Shown: positions 62,032-64,000 of the stretch, one piece after another
Layout: every line of letters starts with the position of its first letter
Numbering within the stretch: position 1 is the first letter of the stretch
Origin: an uncultured Bacteroidota bacterium
Lineage (GTDB): Bacteria > Bacteroidota > Bacteroidia > Chitinophagales > LD1
Length of the DNA stretch: 64,000 nt
Assembly: GCA_937894725.1 (NCBI GenBank)
Contig: CALAYL010000054.1
Coordinates: 3,923 to 67,922 of the forward strand
Reading direction: 5' to 3'
Program-made: the position numbers and the translations under genes
The notes under the pieces: generated by a model
Told to the model about the DNA's origin: nothing
What the model saw: only the letters and a program-made list of their open reading frames with translations
Database searches by the model: none

Positions 62032-62985
62032 ATGACAATCAATAGAAAAAAGTTTTTAAAAAACCTAGGACTCACTACAGCTGTGGGTTTTACTGCTCCT
62101 CAGTTGTTTTCTTCTCCTATTCCACATCAAGAAAACCCTGTGCCCTTCACTCGTGTAGCGCACCTCACCGATATACATATTTTTGATAACAAGGCGGCTA
62201 TAGAAGGCACAGCCAAAGCATTAGCGTATGTAAATGGTTTGGATAGGAAACCTGATTTTTTGTTTACTGGCGGTGATTCTATCATGGACTCTTTGGGCAA
62301 AACGAAAGAGAGTGCAAAAGCACAATGGGCGATTTGGCAAGCCGCATTGCAGCAAAATAAATTGCCTGTTTTGTCCTGTATTGGCAATCATGATGTGTGG
62401 GGGTGGAGTATGCCTTTTGTCAAAAGCAAGCGTACTCATGACTATAGTAAACAATGGGCTGCGGATGAACTCAAAATGCCGAATCGCTACTATGCAAAGC
62501 AAATCGGTAAATGGAAAGTGATAGTACTCGACAGTACCTATCCAGTGGTAGGATTGGGCTATCAAGCTAGATTGGATGATGAGCAAACGGAGTGGCTCAA
62601 GGGAGAGCTGCAAGCTACACCTTCACAGCAGTTTGTGTGTGTATTGTCGCATATTCCGATATTGAGTGTCACTACTTTTTTTGATGGCAAGACCGAAAAG
62701 ACAGGAGGGGGATTTAATATTTCGAGAGCCAATACGCACAGCGATGCTCGGATGCTCAAAGATTTATTTTATAAACACTCGAATGTAAAAACAGCACTCA
62801 GCGGACATATACATTTAGTAGATGATGTGGAATATCTGGGGGTGAAATACTGCTGTAATGGCGCTGTATGTGGAGCTTGGTGGAATGGTAAAAATCAGGA
62901 GTTTGGTCCAGGAGTAGCTATAGTAGATTTGTATGACGATGGTAGAGTAGAAAACAAAATGGTGTACATGGATACCATCAGATAG
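62032..62985 (+). CDS. Calcineurin-like metallophosphoesterase, exported
   Basis: A 317-residue phosphoesterase. The N-terminus NRKKFLKNLGLTTAVGFTAP resembles a Tat signal (an Arg-Lys variant of the twin-arginine motif), suggesting export of a folded metalloprotein. The five metallophosphoesterase blocks are complete: LTDIHIF (D47, H49), GGDSIMD (D82), GNHDVWG (N119, H120), LSHIPIL, and SGHIHLV. The acid-phosphatase/5'-nucleotidase-like substrate is unknown. It lies back to back with the PhoD-like lipoprotein and is convergent with the RHS fragment 4 bp after its stop. Confidence 0.87.
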   Translation: MTINRKKFLKNLGLTTAVGFTAPQLFSSPIPHQENPVPFTRVAHLTDIHIFDNKAAIEGTAKALAYVNGLDRKPDFLFTGGDSIMDSLGKTKESAKAQWAIWQAALQQNKLPVLSCIGNHDVWGWSMPFVKSKRTHDYSKQWAADELKMPNRYYAKQIGKWKVIVLDSTYPVVGLGYQARLDDEQTEWLKGELQATPSQQFVCVLSHIPILSVTTFFDGKTEKTGGGFNISRANTHSDARMLKDLFYKHSNVKTALSGHIHLVDDVEYLGVKYCCNGAVCGAWWNGKNQEFGPGVAIVDLYDDGRVENKMVYMDTIR

Positions 62986-62988
62986 CAT

Positions 62989-63276
62989 TTAGCTAAACAC
63001 AGCCGTAATTTTAAATGGACACAGTCTTGCGGATATGGGAACTGGGGCTGGAGAAGGGTATTGCTTACTTAAAGGATCCACATTCCACCTCCTACCGAGC
63101 CTCGTATCATACTCCCAAAACATAGCAGTATTGAGATTTCCGCTTCCATAAACCTCATCATCTTTTTCTTGTCCATTAAAGCCCCATCTGTAAGCATTAC
63201 TATTATACTTCCTTCCCGGCATGAGCATACCCCCCGGATAGTAGCTTTTAGATGATATTTTAGTAGACACATTCAC
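62989..63276 (-). pseudogene. Orphan RHS-core fragment
   Basis: About 95 codons starting at GTG directly after an in-frame TGA. The middle is an RHS-repeat-associated core: YYPGGMLMPGRKYNSNAYRW, GFNGQEKDDEVYGSGN, and EYDTRLGRRWNVDPLSKQYP. The normal continuation (about PSPYAAFxNNPI, then a variable tip) is lost after YPSPAP, where the reading becomes unrelated (VPISARLCPFKI) and stops. The long upstream YD-repeat barrel is also missing. This is therefore a remnant of an RHS element, perhaps left by recombination, not a working gene. Confidence 0.8.
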
Positions 63277-63369
63277 TCAATAAAGCTAGTATTTTCTTTT
63301 TCTTTTTGAATTATCTTAGCACAAGAACCCGTACTTAAGACCAGCCGTGCATTCGTGCACTAGTTGTGC

Positions 63370-63876
63370 TTATTTCCTGACCAAATGGGAAGGCATTTTA
63401 ATATCTCGATAGCTATAATCCTTAAATAACTTAGGTCGAAAGTTTTTATCCAATAAAGTTTCATAAACATAAATACCAAAGTCAAAATCCGATGCAGATA
63501 CAAAGGTTGTATCTATTTCTAAAGGGATAAATGGTTTATTTGGTTTGAATTCCACTTCCAATACAACCTCATTTTGTTCGGAGATACTTAGCAATAGGTA
63601 ATCATTCTCCCTTTGAAAAATCTGTATCTCGGTATCTTTTGTTATTTCAATTCTTTGTTTGCAATAATCGAAAAATAACTTGTCTTTGTATCTGTAAAGA
63701 ATACCTCTTTTTCTATTTATTTTTCCAGTCGTTCCAACACTTTTTTGAGCAAACCATTTCCTAGAATTCATTCTTCTTAAAAAGGTATAAAAAAATGATT
63801 CCCATTGAAAGTTATATATATCAGGCTCATAATAGCCTAATCTCCACAAATATTCAAATGAACGAATGATTATCAT
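63370..63876 (-). CDS. Unrecognised 168-residue protein beside RHS fragments, possible immunity protein
   Basis: No family recognised. It has no signal peptide or membrane helix. It is a compact mixed-fold protein, rich in Phe/Tyr and charged residues (YEPDIYNFQWESFFY, FDFGIYVYETLLD). Size, probable cytoplasmic location and position between an RHS-core fragment and a coding tail that stops 5 bp before its start all fit an immunity gene of a polymorphic toxin. No motif confirms this. The 93 bp after its stop include a hairpin GTGCA-TTCG-TGCAC (about 63341-63361). Confidence 0.6.
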   Translation of the reverse strand: MIIIRSFEYLWRLGYYEPDIYNFQWESFFYTFLRRMNSRKWFAQKSVGTTGKINRKRGILYRYKDKLFFDYCKQRIEITKDTEIQIFQRENDYLLLSISEQNEVVLEVEFKPNKPFIPLEIDTTFVSASDFDFGIYVYETLLDKNFRPKLFKDYSYRDIKMPSHLVRK

Positions 63877-63881
63877 AATAA

Positions 63882-64000
63882 TTATTTAGGGTAAAACGGA
63901 TAACCACCAGGATTTGATGAAGATTTTATTACTTTCTGATAATTATACCCCAACTCGCGCAAGCATTAGCGAAGCGGTGCTTGTGTGTTCTATCATTCTA
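63882..64000 (-). pseudogene. Frameshifted coding tail at the right edge
   Basis: On the minus strand the edge reads RMIEHTSTASLMLARVGV then stops, while the neighbouring frame reads GYNYQKVIKSSSNPGGYPFY and ends at 63882. Dropping one base in the GGGG run (63948-63951) would join them into one protein end with stop 5 bp before the 168-residue gene. It may be a toxin tip or RHS tail. The bulk lies outside the window, so whether it is truly broken is uncertain. Confidence 0.4.

Noticed and set aside
1..64000. CRISPR arrays, rRNA genes, complete insertion sequences
   Set aside because: No regularly spaced repeats, ribosomal RNA sequence or transposase with terminal repeats were seen on reading both strands.

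Overview
This window is a chromosomal segment of a member of the Bacteroidota. The main evidence is several proteins with type IX secretion (T9SS) sorting tails, a PorZ-like T9SS propeller, a BatA/BatB aerotolerance cluster, a PurS-type purine enzyme subunit, and starts without Shine-Dalgarno sequences. Several promoters also fit the Bacteroidota pattern TTTG-N18/19-TAnnTTTG. Base composition is moderately AT-rich. The lineage below phylum cannot be fixed from the sequence; FabI, IleRS and UvrA look typical of Chitinophagales/Sphingobacteriales-like relatives. Most of the window is ordinary core genome, with accessory material at about 24.2-26.2 kb, 28.2-37.7 kb and 59.9-64 kb.

Layout. 0-6.4 kb: the end of fabH, pckA, the tight run pepP-pssA-purS-rsmI, and an MscS channel. 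6.4-12 kb: a T9SS cargo protein, a DmeF-like metal exporter lacking its C-terminal domain, plsC, recR and a two-part glycosyltransferase. 12-17 kb (minus strand): moxR-DUF58-BatD-like-batA-batB followed by tRNA-Arg(TCG). 17.3-24.2 kb: ileS-lspA, then an amine permease and a glutamine-synthetase-like ligase that look like an amine uptake and gamma-glutamylation pair. 24.2-28.1 kb: a clearly decayed small secreted-protein gene, an unrecognised 511-residue protein behind a perfect palindrome, an alkyltransferase-like protein, trmB and a hydrolase.

28.2-37.7 kb is the most distinctive stretch. A small Xre regulator faces, across a 16-bp near-perfect palindrome, a type B T9SS cargo protein and a 969-residue fibre-like protein. 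The latter carries a self-cleaving S74 chaperone domain followed by a T9SS sorting tail. An outer-membrane barrel gene follows. After rnc come a 997-residue modular T9SS protein and a lipoprotein. 37.7-59.7 kb is housekeeping: ctaA, kup, a BadF-type sugar kinase, uvrA, ligA, recO-porZ, fabI, a long-chain acyl-CoA synthetase, guaB, a B12-dependent class II ribonucleotide reductase, and a CBS protein with a hydrolase.

59.9-64 kb: a small secreted protein, two divergent metallophosphoesterases, and the broken tail of an RHS element. Next to the RHS piece lie an unrecognised 168-residue gene and, at the window edge, a frameshifted coding tail that ends 5 bp before it. This looks like a toxin/immunity-type arrangement, but neither member can be identified. 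There is no CRISPR array, rRNA operon, complete insertion sequence or prophage.
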